Shown piece after piece: positions 34,175-45,220 of a stretch of 64,000 bases of DNA. The DNA comes from Enoplosus armatus. Its lineage: Eukaryota; Chordata; Actinopteri; Centrarchiformes; Enoplosidae. The DNA is taken from positions 16,398,833 to 16,462,832 of the forward strand of contig NC_092189.1 in the NCBI RefSeq assembly GCF_043641665.1, in the 5' to 3' direction. The notes beneath the pieces were generated by a model. The model worked only from the letters and a program-made list of their open reading frames with translations, had not been told where the DNA came from and searched no databases. Made by a program: the position numbers and the translations under genes. The stretch's first letter is position 1. Each line of letters begins with the position of its first letter.

Positions 34175-36598
34175 TATTATTATTGATGCATTAGCATTAG
34201 CAGCATGTTAACGTTGTTGCTTGTGAGGCTCATTTTAACTCCTTTAAACTATATAACCTATAACAATGCATCCTATTTTATAAACTGATATTACGTTTTG
34301 TATGAAAAATCTTAATCTGCAAATAACTAGTAACTATAGCTGTCAAATAAATGTAGTGGAGCACAATATAGTCCTCTTCAATGAAAAAAAAAACCCCAAG
34401 TACAAGTACCTAAAAACTGTAGTTAAGTGCAGTACTCAAATATAACTGTACTACTTACTTTCCTCCACTGCATTTGGGTAACAGCTTGCACCGCAAATAA
34501 TGCACAATGCAAACATGTTTTTTTTTATGACTTGCATGTCTTCATTATAAATGTAGAAAGCGGCATCACTGCAAATATATAATATTAGGCTGCCACTACA
34601 AGATATTAATTAATTCATGCCATGGTATGTATGTTGTAGTGTAAGTATTTCTTTATTATTTGCACTAAATGTGCCCAAAGCCGTACAGCAGCAGGATATT
34701 ATCATGGATGCTTGTCAAAGAATGGAGTTTGGAAAGCTGGTGGAGGCTGTAGCAATTAAGCCAGTTTGTGTTTTGTGGAAATCTGTACAAATAGATGTCC
34801 AATAGATGACAATAAATAAATGGGAACACAGCAGCTGAGACCATTCCTGCATCGGAGGCTTGCCATGGGTGTCTGCAAGACTAACACAACAGATGCGTTG
34901 TACACCACCTGGCTGATGCATCCCACAGAATACATCATTTAATCACTGACCCTTTGGCTCTGAGAGAGAAAGAGAGAGGGTTAGAGCAAGGCAGAGACTG
35001 AAATAAATGCCTCAAAATGAATTCTGAAACCATGAGATGTCATATGAAGCTTTAATTTTAGAATCCTCATGAAGCAAAATGACCAAATGTATTACCAACC
35101 AAGACTAATCCTTTTTATATAAATCCCTACATTTCCCACTTTGTCTTGTTATGAGAGGCCCTGTGTGTCTTCTGGATGCTACTTACTCTCTTTCTTCTTC
35201 CCTAAAAAGCATCAAATACTACGGGTGGAGTGGGACACAATCTCATCCATCATGATCAATGTCTCTATGTGCCTATCATATCATTGGAAAGCAAAAACCT
35301 ACTCACCCTACTTGCAGCTCCCAATGAAGCAGAAAATGAGGGCAACACACAGTCTGAACATTACTGAATATGAAAGTGAATTGGGAAGCCAGGTAAAACA
35401 AAAAACACCAACAAAACAGACAGCAAATGTAATGGATTGTGCACAACAACCTTAGATTATGTCATTCACCCCTTTAGGCGGACAACATACTCCATGCTGC
35501 ATTTCTGGTCAAATCCTATTGCCGTGCCTATTTGTAAATCACATTATATTTCTTCAAACTACCCAAGTTCGATTACATTTGAGTAAAACATGACTTGTGA
35601 GGGGTGTTTGACAGACAAGACAAAAGTAAGATAAAAGAAGAAATGCCAACAAAATTACGTCAAACAGTCACACAGCTAAATCCTCTAATAGCACTGGGAG
35701 TAAAATGCTTTGGCAGGGGTTTTTGGTTGGCTGAGGTCTGGAGAAGATTATTTTTGCTCAGTGGAGTGACAGCTAGCCTGTGTGCAAGTTTAGCTGGTTA
35801 AGCTACTTTCAGGGAGGATATGTGGCACAGTGTCTATAAAGTGGCAAGTGACCCCACCAAGTGTATCATTCCTTTCAGACCCCACAAACAATATTTTGGT
35901 AGACATGAACCCTATTTTAAATAGATTTTCTTGTCTTATTTTTATCTCCTCTCCAAAACGTACAAGAATCTGGAGCAAATTGCCAGAAAACTCTGAGATC
36001 ATTTGATAATGATCAATGTTGCATTTCCATTTTGTTCTTGGCAGCCAGTGCACTCTCCAGTCAAAACGGAGATATAACTAGAAGTTGAAATCATTATGTT
36101 TATTATCTGGACCACAAGCTGTTACTGGAGGGAAATCACAGAGATCCTGCATGAGTATATTGTAGAAGGCTTTAGAAAAATTCTCCTTTTGGAAATACAT
36201 TGTGATAGCCAGACTGAGTGATACTGACAATTGGATAATGATACTCACTAAGAATGTAAATAGGAACACGGATACACAATTAGGTAGAGCTGAACAGCTG
36301 TATTTTTAATTTTAATTTACATTATTAATATTGTCTTAAGCTACAGATGTTTAATGGAAGTGAAGTCGGTGATGTGTATCACGCCCACTCAGAAGACATG
36401 ATATGTGTGTGGATGTAGTCTGCGATACAGATGTACAGATGTCAATCAATTCCCTTGGCTGGAGGAAAACCAGATGTCTATTTAAAAAAAATCTAATGTT
36501 GACATTGGAAAAAGGTTTTAACTTCTCCTCCCGTCTGCTGTCACCTGAAATGAACTCATTTTTCCTCACACATCTTCAATTGGGCAATGCTAGTTAGT
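34175..36598. other. Non-coding DNA upstream of the LINE
   Basis: AT-rich unique sequence with no gene supported. It is the left insertion flank of the full-length retrotransposon. Confidence 0.5.
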
Positions 36599-36602
36599 GC
36601 GC

Positions 36603-36689
36603 ATGCGCCGACGTGCATGCAGCCTGTTACAGTCGCTCCTGTTTGTTTTCGTCTTTTTCTTACTTTTTCTCCTTTATTTCTTTATTTAA
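36603..36689 (+). CDS. Upstream mini-ORF in the LINE 5' UTR
   Basis: ATG at 36603 opens a 28-codon frame ending at TAA 36687-36689, before the main ATG at 36740. Its start (MRRRACSLLQ) is basic and the rest is nearly all Leu, Phe and Val, because it reads through the pyrimidine-rich tract. It may simply be a by-product of that tract, or it could reduce initiation at the main ORF. No homology is claimed. Confidence 0.2.
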   Translation: MRRRACSLLQSLLFVFVFFLLFLLYFFI

Positions 36690-36739
36690 CTCAGAACTTT
36701 TTTTAAGTACTGACTTTTGAAGTTGTGCCCTCTCCAAAC

Positions 36740-39700
36740 ATGCTGGTGGAGAGAGTTCTGGTACTTTTTTTCACTCTGGAATTACTTTCATTCAAACATC
36801 GGACGGTCGCGCAGCAACTTCTGGGCCGCTTTGTTTACTCCGGAGATCAGCTGATCGCTCTGAAGCCGGCCGGCTTGGAGACCAGATCATCGGAGATCCC
36901 CGCTGAAATCTGGAGAAAAACATGCAGAGGATGCAGAGGGGGAACGAAGCGACGAGGGAAGAGAGGTGGGTCGAGACAGCAGAGGTTTATGGAGAAAAGG
37001 AGATATAAACCGTGTCTCCCCTCTCTCGTCATGGGCAACGTGAGATCGCTGGCAAACAAGATGGACGAGCTGACGGCGCTGGCCAGGAGTCAGAGGGAGT
37101 ACCGGGAGTGTAGTTTAATGTGCTTTACGGAGACATGGCTGCACCAGGACATTCCCGACGACAACGTTTCCATCGACGGCTTTCAGACCGTCCGGGCCGA
37201 CAGGGATTGCACCGGGAGCGGTAAGCGTAAAGGAGGGGGACTTGCCGTTCTCGTTAACAACCGGTGGTGCAATCCTTCCCACATCACCATCAAGGATAGT
37301 GTATGTTGCCCGGACATTGAACTGTTGGCTGTTGGACTCAGGCCGTATTATTTGCCCAGGGAATTCTCACATGCCATTGTTGTGACTGTTTACATCCCCC
37401 CCTCTGCCAACCCGAAGTCGGCGTGTGACGTCATTCACTCCGCCATAGCCCGTTTACAGACTCAACACCCGAATGCACTCATTGCTATTTCGGGTGACTT
37501 CAACCACGTCACCATGGCTAGGACACTTCCCACCTTCACACAGTATGTGAGCTGTCCCACTAGAGAGGAGAGGACCCTGGACTTGCTGTATGCTAACGTT
37601 AAGGATGCATACAGCTCCTCTCCCCTCCCCCCTCTGGGTAGGTCAGACCACAACTTAGTGCACCTCAACCCCTGTTATGTGCCTCTAGTCAAGAGCCAGC
37701 CTGCAACCACGAGGACAGTGAGGAGATGGTCAGAGGAGGCTTATGAGACACTTCAGGGATGTTTTGAGGTGACAGACTGGCAGGCACTCTGTGAGCCGCA
37801 TGGAGAGGACATTGATGGGCTCACAGAGTGCATCACAGACTACATCAACTTCTGTGTGGACTCCACTGTACCAGCAAGGACTGTCCATTGTTATTCTAAC
37901 AACAAGCCATGGGTGACAAAGGACATCAAGGCCATACTGAACAAAAAGAAGAGGGCCTTCAGAGCTGGCAACAGAGACGAGGTGAGAACGATCCAGGGGG
38001 AACTGAAGGTAAAGATCAGGGAGGCCAAGGAGAAGTACAGGAGGAAGCTGGAGTGGAAACTCCAGCAGAACAACACCAGAGAGGTCTGGAGTGGAATGAG
38101 GACCATCACGGGCTACAGGCCGAGCAACAACAGAGGAGCTGAAGGCAGTGTGGACCGGGCCAACGAACTTAATCTGTTTTTCAACAGATTTGACTCTGTG
38201 GGCCCTGCTCAACCCCCCCATGACTCTTCCGCTGTCTGCCTCCAACCTTCACCTATTCCACTCCCCCCTCCCCCTCCTGCTCCTCACAGCCCCCCACCCC
38301 CCTGTGAGAGCTTTCCTCACACCTCGTCCCCCAGTCCCCAGGCTGACGGCACTCTTCAACCTGATGACTCCACCCCTCCCCCACCGGTCACCTCTACAAT
38401 GTGCTTCACTGCCGACCATGTTAGAAGACAGCTGAGGAGACTCCACTCCAGCAAGGCTGCAGGCCCCGATGGTGTCAGCCCCAGGGTGCTTAAAGCCTGT
38501 GCCCCCCAGCTATGTGGAGTACTTCACCACGTCTTCAACATGAGCCTTAGTCTTCAGAGGGTCCCCGTGCTGTGGAAGACATCCTGCCTCGTTCCTGTTC
38601 CAAAGACGCCGCGACCCAGTGGCTCCAAGGACTACAGACCCGTGGCACTGACCTCCCACATCATGAAGACCCTGGAGAGACTCGTCCTAGAGCAGCTCCG
38701 GCCCTTGGTCAAGACACACTTGGACCCCCTTCAGTTCGCCTATCAGCCCCGACTTGGAGTGGAGGATGCCATCATCTACCTGCTCAACCGCGTCTACGCC
38801 CACCTGGACAAGCCGGCGAGCACTGTGAGAGTCATGTTCTTTGACTTCTCCAGTGCGTTCAACACCATCCGTCCGGCTCTACTGGGTGAGAAGCTGACGG
38901 AGATGCAGGTGGATGCCCCCCTCGTGTCCTGGATTGTCAACTACCTGACTGGCAGACCACAGTATGTGCGCTTACAACACTGTGTGTCAGACAGAGTGGT
39001 CAGCAACACCGGGGCCCCGCAGGGGACCGTCCTCTCTCCCTTCCTCTTCACCGTCTACACCACGGACTTCAGCTACTGCACTGAGACCTGCCATCTTCAG
39101 AAGTTTTCTGACGACTCAGCAATAGTTGGATGTATCAGTAAGGGTGATGAAGAGGAGTACAGGGCTGCTGTGGACAACTTTGTCACATGGTGCGAGCAGA
39201 ACCATCTACAGCTCAACGTGACAAAGACAAAGGAACTGACTGTGGATCTGAGGAGGACCAAGGCGCCGATGACCCCTGTTTCCATCCAGGGGGCCAGTGT
39301 GGACATTGTAGAGGATTACAAGTATCTGGGAGTTCACATAGACAATAAACTGGACTGGGTAAAGAACACTAATGCCCTCTACAGGAAGGGCCAGAGCCGT
39401 CTCTACTTTCTGAGGCGGCTGAGGTCCTTCAACATCTGCCGGACTATGCTGAGGATGTTTTATGAGTCTGTGGTGGCCAGTGCTATCCTCTATGCTGTTG
39501 CATGCTGGGGCAGCAGGCTGAGGGTGGCGGACTCCAACAGACTAAACAAACTGATCCGCAAGGCCAGTGACGTTGTGGGGGTGGAGCTGGACTCTCTGAC
39601 GGTGGTGTCAGAGAGGAGGATGCTGTCTAAGCTGCGGGGCATCTTGGACAATGTTTCACATCCTCTCCATGACGTACTGGTCGGACACAAGAGCACCTTC

Positions 39701-39793
39701 AGTGGGAGACTCATTGCTCCCAAATGCACAACTGAGCGACACAGGAAATCATTCCTGCCTGTGGCCATCAGACTGTTTAACTCCTCTCTCTGA
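36740..39793 (+). CDS. LINE ORF2-type polyprotein: AP endonuclease plus reverse transcriptase
   Basis: A single open frame of 1017 residues encodes the enzyme that nicks target DNA and copies the element RNA at the nick. The start is taken as the ATG at 36740; the frame is open a few codons upstream but only with a GTG. Residues 1-20 are hydrophobic and residues 60-95 basic (CRGCRGG, KRRGKRGG). The endonuclease spans about 98-310: NVRSLANK (N100), TETWL (E131), GDFNH (D253, N255), LDLLYANV and SDHN (D303, H304). A Pro-rich linker covers about 503-552. The reverse transcriptase follows: SSKAAGPDG (about 570), motif A FFDFSSAF (D702), motif B GAPQGTVLSPFLF (758-770) and motif C FSDD (D791, D792). 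The C-terminus ends in the family-like FLPVAIRLFNSSL. There are no stops or frameshifts and all key residues are present. There is no separate ORF1 and no RNase H domain. Confidence 0.93.
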   Translation: MLVERVLVLFFTLELLSFKHRTVAQQLLGRFVYSGDQLIALKPAGLETRSSEIPAEIWRKTCRGCRGGTKRRGKRGGSRQQRFMEKRRYKPCLPSLVMGNVRSLANKMDELTALARSQREYRECSLMCFTETWLHQDIPDDNVSIDGFQTVRADRDCTGSGKRKGGGLAVLVNNRWCNPSHITIKDSVCCPDIELLAVGLRPYYLPREFSHAIVVTVYIPPSANPKSACDVIHSAIARLQTQHPNALIAISGDFNHVTMARTLPTFTQYVSCPTREERTLDLLYANVKDAYSSSPLPPLGRSDHNLVHLNPCYVPLVKSQPATTRTVRRWSEEAYETLQGCFEVTDWQALCEPHGEDIDGLTECITDYINFCVDSTVPARTVHCYSNNKPWVTKDIKAILNKKKRAFRAGNRDEVRTIQGELKVKIREAKEKYRRKLEWKLQQNNTREVWSGMRTITGYRPSNNRGAEGSVDRANELNLFFNRFDSVGPAQPPHDSSAVCLQPSPIPLPPPPPAPHSPPPPCESFPHTSSPSPQADGTLQPDDSTPPPPVTSTMCFTADHVRRQLRRLHSSKAAGPDGVSPRVLKACAPQLCGVLHHVFNMSLSLQRVPVLWKTSCLVPVPKTPRPSGSKDYRPVALTSHIMKTLERLVLEQLRPLVKTHLDPLQFAYQPRLGVEDAIIYLLNRVYAHLDKPASTVRVMFFDFSSAFNTIRPALLGEKLTEMQVDAPLVSWIVNYLTGRPQYVRLQHCVSDRVVSNTGAPQGTVLSPFLFTVYTTDFSYCTETCHLQKFSDDSAIVGCISKGDEEEYRAAVDNFVTWCEQNHLQLNVTKTKELTVDLRRTKAPMTPVSIQGASVDIVEDYKYLGVHIDNKLDWVKNTNALYRKGQSRLYFLRRLRSFNICRTMLRMFYESVVASAILYAVACWGSRLRVADSNRLNKLIRKASDVVGVELDSLTVVSERRMLSKLRGILDNVSHPLHDVLVGHKSTFSGRLIAPKCTTERHRKSFLPVAIRLFNSSL

Positions 39794-39960
39794 ATGTCAG
39801 ACACTCAGGAAGAGACTGGAATCCGTATCTGTATCTACCTCACCTGTTCATACACCACCTCACTATTTATTCAAAATGTTTAAGTGCAATACATATATAG
39901 TCACACACTTTAGTGCAACACATACATACATATACATTGTTATTGTATATATTTTTACCT

Positions 39961-40064
39961 CATTTCACTTAAATACTGTAAATGTGTATATTTTGTATTT
40001 TCATTTCATTTTTCATTTCACCGCATTTCACTTAAATACTGTAAATGTGTATATTTTGTATTTT
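39961..40064 (+). repeat. 63-bp tandem duplication in the LINE 3' UTR
   Basis: CATTTCACTTAAATACTGTA and the following AATGTGTATATTTTGTATTTT occur at 39961-40001 and again at 40024-40064, an exact 41-base match with a 63-base period. The truncated copy at 20515 has only one such unit. Confidence 0.9.
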
Positions 40065-40168
40065 GTATTTCTTATTTTTATATTTTGTACAAACTTTTAG
40101 TTCTAAATTATGCTACTTTCTACTCTTGAATGGGAGCACCGGTACTGTACAATTTCCCCCCGGGGATC

Positions 40169-40201
40169 AATAAAGTATTTCTGATTCTGATTCTGATTCT
40201 G
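40169..40201 (+). terminator. Polyadenylation signal and (CTGATT)n tail of the LINE
   Basis: AATAAA at 40169-40174 is followed by GTATTT and about three and a half CTGATT units. The same AATAAAG plus TTCTGA tail ends the copy at 20515-20688. A tandem short-repeat tail instead of poly(A) is typical of CR1/L2/Rex1-group elements. Confidence 0.85.
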
Positions 40202-41182
40202 CTGTAGCTAACTGTGAGTGACTGAGCCGTTTGCCTCTACTCGTTGTAACTTGTAAAAACTTGTCACACGGGGTGTAACAAGTGTCACTCTGGAGAGAAA
40301 ATATTAGCGTAAGACTGTTCAATAAACTCCAAAAGCACATCTTTAAGCATAGGCTATAGGGAGGAAAAGTAAGGAAAGACTGGCTGAGTAGGTGAGGACT
40401 GGCTGTGATAGATAATAATATCCAACATACGTACATATAAAATGTATAAAGGAAAGTAAATAAAAATCTATAGTACCTTTATAGGGGTAGCCGATAAGAT
40501 GACCTAACCCACACCATCGTGCGTTGCAATGTTTCACTGTGGACAATTCGCTAGACATCGCCCAACCCTCTCTGTACTGCCTATAAACTGTATACAGTCC
40601 ACTGCAGGATTAGGCCCCTATGGAAAGGTTACTGTACAATCCGGTAAAAGCCCATATGGCTGTGGGAGGCCAAGTAGATTTAATCACACATTTTGGCTCA
40701 TAATCTCATCATCAACTGGGCATGGTGTCTGAATGTTTTTTTTTCCGTCAATGTAGTCGTTAGTCAAATGAGGCCAGTGCAATCAGCTCTGACAGATTTA
40801 GAGCATGTTACAAGCCCTGTTTGTCACAGGCTCTACCTGCCACTCAACAAGCAACACAGAGAAAGAGAATAGGAGAAAGAAAAAAAGACCATTTTGTCAT
40901 TTGCCTTTTGAATATCTTTAGGTAACCTGAAAAGAAGTAATTTTAGGCCCCCCTGGGGCTTAAATGGTGTGCCTTGATTATGTTGAAAAGTACTGCAACC
41001 CACACAAAACACTGTACTTATTCCATAGTTCCTGCTAATTGCTTATAATTGCCAGCCCAAACTTTATATAGAGAGAGACTGAAATCTTAATGATGGGTTT
41101 GCGCTGTTTGAAGGAGCTGAAGTCACATTGTCGCACAATCAAGATGTATCTGTTCAGTACGATGAGTTTTGTACATATGTTT
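40202..41182. other. Non-coding DNA, right flank of the LINE
   Basis: No gene seen. A small inverted repeat, CTTGTCACAC-GGG-GTGTAACAAG, lies at 40260-40282 (10-bp arms, one mismatch). Confidence 0.5.
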
Positions 41183-41222
41183 GAAAAAGATGTCATTATT
41201 ATGTATTAATGACATCTTTTCC
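41183..41222. repeat. 14-bp perfect hairpin
   Basis: AAAAGATGTCATTA (41185-41198) pairs perfectly with TAATGACATCTTTT (41207-41220) around an 8-base loop. One mismatch and one further G-C pair extend the stem, and a looser stem may continue outward to about 41165-41240. It is AT-rich. It could be a pre-miRNA-like or foldback sequence; I know of no matching miRNA. Confidence 0.5.
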
Positions 41223-44200
41223 TTCATGCAGGTGTAAACTGCAAAAGAATTAGTACTAGCACCTGCATTTCGCTATTGAGGTTGATGGGTTGCTATACCA
41301 TATTTTCTCTAAGGTCTGCATCACTGTTTGGTTTGTATAATTGACAATACAAGGCAGAAGCCAGGCTAGACAAGGAGGAGCTTATATTTTTCCATGCATC
41401 TGCACACCTGCATCCTACCATCTAAATAAATCTTAAATGAAACTCCTCACATTACAATTTTATGTCCTTTTGACCCAAAGTAGGTCAATCATTCCCGAGA
41501 AAACCACAAAATAATGTGAGTCTTTCAGTCCTCTCTTGATTGCCTAATTTGAACAGACATGGATTGACACAGCAGGTGATGATTTCAGTGTGTGGGTGCT
41601 TAAAAAATAGCAGGTTTGAAAACACGTGCATCTAATGCTTCCAACCCTTTTCAGCTTCAAGGTGAGACACTGGATGGTAAATAGTTGTTGTTTTTAAAAA
41701 AGCTCTTTCTTTTATGCAAGATAATGTCCTGGCCATCAAACCAAACCAACAATTTGATATAATGGTAAAAACAATATTATTCATTTTTTTTCAATGAGAC
41801 AAACTGACTAATTACCACTTAAGACATTGTGTGTTTAAACATACAGGCTCCTTCAAAGAGCCTTCACAGCAGTATACAGGAAGTATAGGGGAAGGGGGCA
41901 AGGGGTGTAGTCGTCTGCCTATTTCTCAAATTCTCTCCACATAATCACCTGCAACAGGATTAGTTCGGGGGCTCAGGGTCTGCCACTAGGTCCTAAATAT
42001 GTTTGCCAAAAGCCCCAGCTGGCCTACCCCATTATTTGGACCAGGTACTGCAAACTCCCCACACCCCCCAAGAGCATGCCATGCCTCCATCTTTTTCTGT
42101 ATCCTCTCATCTATCCATCCTCCCATGCCCATCTACTACATGGGCTTCTCGCTGTGTCTCCTTCTTAATGTTGGCCCCACACTTATGTTTATCAGTGCTT
42201 GGTATCACTGCAGTAAATTGTAATTTGTATTTAGATACGACAGACAGACGGAACAACAGACGGACGCTCTGTTCCACTTGTAAATGTGGCTTCACTTACT
42301 GTCCTCATCTCATGTAACTGAGGTCATGAGTGCATTTTGCTTCTTGCAATGTCATCATTTGTTGATTGAAGGCTTTTAAAAAACTGCTTGTTTGTGTTTT
42401 GTGAATGACTGCGCTTAGCTAGCAGCAGTAAGCAAGTTAGCTAAGAGTTGCAAACACAGCTAGAGGGTCCATGCAAGTTGCAAATGAAGCACATTTGAGA
42501 AAAGCATGAACATGAACAGGACATTTCTGAAAATATCTTACTGTGTATTTTATACTGAAATGCAGGAATTTTAAGGATGGAATTTATTAACTAGTTTTGT
42601 GAATTATTTTAAATACTTTTTTTTCACATTGGGAATGATCATTATGGACATCATTCATAGACATTTCATGGTAGGCACTATACAACGCATTAGAGTCAGT
42701 CACAAAGAGCATTGAACATAACACTTTGTCAAATTGCACAAAGTTCAAATAACGTCAACAACCCTGTTTGCTGCCAGCCTTTCCACGCATGCTCAATGAA
42801 ATTACGGTTTACCTAAAACCTTAAAAACCAGCTTCCAATGGTGTGCTTTTAGCCTGATTTTAAAAATAACTGTGTATTGGCTTTTCTCCTTTATGACTTC
42901 AGTTCCTCTCTATAAATTATATAAATTACATGATGACATATAGGCACTGAACTGAGCTCCCGGCACCCAACCCAAGTGGCGAGTGCCGTTCAAACCGCTT
43001 ATCATGTGTGGACAGCCTGAGACTGGGGAGGGAGAGGCTGAGGCTGTCTGAGTGTGTCTGTGTCTGAGCCTTAGGAGGGTGGGGAAGGAGACGACACAAG
43101 TCACTATGACAGGGTAGCCTGTCTTAATGACAGGTAAGCACTGTATGGAAGTTATTTTCATATCAATAATTTCCAAACGTAATGCATATTAACCTCACAA
43201 GATGTGTTTTCATTTTGTTGTGTCTGACTGAAGGCTTTGTGTGAGCAGAGCGACTCCTCCTTTCCAAATGTGTGTATGCCCAAATGTAAATCATTAGCTG
43301 CTGCAAAATCTGCTTAAGCAAGTATCTGTGTGAGGATAAAGGGGGTGTACACACAATGCATCAATACCATTCATTTTTACTGTGGGAAAATAAACAGTAA
43401 AATATGACTGAAACACCCAGTTGCCTGTAACACTCGTAATTCCCAAACCTTGACCGACATTTGACCACGGAGTAAAAGGTGGAATTTCGTACCTGTATAA
43501 TGTATGAAAAGTAATGAAGACTGACAAAATGTATCTTACATATATGGCAATGTTTTCTGCTATTCATTAAAATGGAGAATAATGAGCTGAAGCACTTGAC
43601 TTCTACTGATGGACAATGCCAATAATGCATCATGCATTAGGTATTTTCTGTAAATATTTCAATTATTTTTTTATCTTGTTTTATATCTTATGTTTGTATT
43701 CAGTTTGTATCTTTGTTTTGATAGGTTAAGTTATTATTAGACAGAGATCTGTTAGAGGACCTAGAGAATTTTCTTGAAGCATTCCCTATAAATCATTACA
43801 AAGTAAATGATTTGTAAAGTAAAGTGTTTTTTTTTTTTTTCCAGAAATAAAGGTTTGGCTATGCACGGCCAGAATTGAAATACTAGAGTCAAGCAGACAT
43901 ATGTACATCGATCTTAGGTCAAGCATAAAAGATTGAGATTCTAACACCTTACAATCCTGATAATCTCTCTATGCTTATCAGCGCGGAAAGACTAGGGAAA
44001 GATGAGAGCGTCCTGCTGTTGCTTATCCCTTCTCAGCATGACCACCACACTGATCAGAGGAGGAGGACACAGGTGGAGACCTGGAACAGTGTCATCATCA
44101 ATGCTCAAACAGAAACGAAACAGTCTGGCCCAGACACCGGGAGCCGGATTTAGCCAAGGTGGGAAATGCCAGCCAAATGCCTTTTTGCTCTTCTTGATTC

Positions 44201-45220
44201 AATGCTTCCCTCTCATAACAATATCAGGGGCCGTTCCGCGGATGGAGAGAAGGCTAATATTGAACAGGCAGGCCAGACAAATAAGAGCAAAGTGTACTTA
44301 GCCACCTGTGGACCAGCTGGAGAGGAGATGGCCATAAGATGGCATGGAGTCCGCAGAGATTCAGCCTGATGAACAAAATGAATGAAAACAACAGAAGCAC
44401 TGGACCTGCTGCTACACAGAAAATTATACAGACCCTTTATCAGAATTACTAATGAATGGTACTGCCGCAGAACTGCAAGGCATCTGTGACCTGATGAATA
44501 GTTTGCGCTGACTTGCTTATATTGTATTGATCAAAATAAATCCAACTATTATCCTTTGTCACTTGCAGATTGAACCATGGCATTGTATCCTATGTATCTA
44601 ACAAATAGTGCTAAGTTGGTTGCATGAATTGGTATTAAGTTTTTTCTTTCTTTTTTCTCATTTATTTATATTTCCCCTCATCCTATGCATGTTTCCATGC
44701 AATTTGCAGAGAAAGCATCTACCTAGACCTGTCTAATCAATAATCAATCTGGGGCTGAAACGAATACTTGAAGAACTTGAGAAACAAAAATACTCAAATT
44801 CAAAATCTCTTCCTTCAGGCTTTGTTTCATTATGAAACTATTGTACAACAGACACGTGCAGTAATAGCAGCAATAATCACTTCTGCACCAAGTAGTGATG
44901 CTGTGCGAAGGGAAAGGGTGGAGTATGAAAAGAAAGTATTTAAACTATTGGGGATATTTGTAGGTTTGAAAGTGGCTGTGCCCCTGCATTCGCTGCTCTG
45001 CGGCTTTTCTGCTAAAGCTAGCCCACTAGCTTAGCCCCCACAATATTTGACTTAGACTTTGAAGGACTAGTGATTAATTTACAAAGGCTCTGTGCTGTTC
45101 CATGGCATGTGCTTGAGGTCTTCCTTGCAGACTTTTTGGCCCCCTTGTGAGCCCTTTATACACTTTCCTGACATAAGTACTGTGTTTAGAACCAGTGGGA
45201 AGGAATGATAAGATACAACT
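41223..45220. other. Non-coding DNA, nothing firm
   Basis: No gene supported. A poly(T) run lies near 43827-43841. A GC-richer, conserved-looking segment at 43980-44370 has overlapping ORFs in two frames without domains. A short stem, CGGCAC / GTGCCG, lies at 42961-42988. Confidence 0.45.

Larger units (their letters stand above)
36599..40201 (+). mobile_element. Rex1: Full-length Rex1-type (CR1/L2-group) LINE
   Basis: The element starts near the palindrome GCGCATGCGC (36599-36608). It has a pyrimidine-rich 5' UTR, one ORF of 1017 codons, a 3' UTR of about 400 bases with AATAAA at 40169-40174, and a (CTGATT)n tail ending at about 40201. The unit is markedly richer in GC than its flanks, and CpG is frequent between 36780 and 37300, suggesting recent insertion. 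TTCTCCAGTGCGTTCAACACC near 38846, in reverse transcriptase motif A, differs at one base from a sequence I recall as the standard Rex1 PCR primer site. The clade name therefore rests on memory, and L2 is the alternative. I found no clear target-site duplication, which is common for this group. A truncated relative lies at 20515-20688. Confidence 0.9.

Noticed and set aside
36725..36739. Extension of the LINE ORF to a GTG codon
   Set aside because: Vertebrate initiation strongly favours ATG; the first in-frame ATG is at 36740.
36847..39306. Minus-strand and alternate-frame ORFs inside the LINE
   Set aside because: They are shadows of the GC-rich coding strand and have no domains of their own.
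36591..40216. Target-site duplication around the LINE (GCTAGTTAGTG versus GCTAACTGTGAG)
   Set aside because: The similarity is imperfect and needs gaps; this LINE group often lacks clear duplications, so none is claimed.
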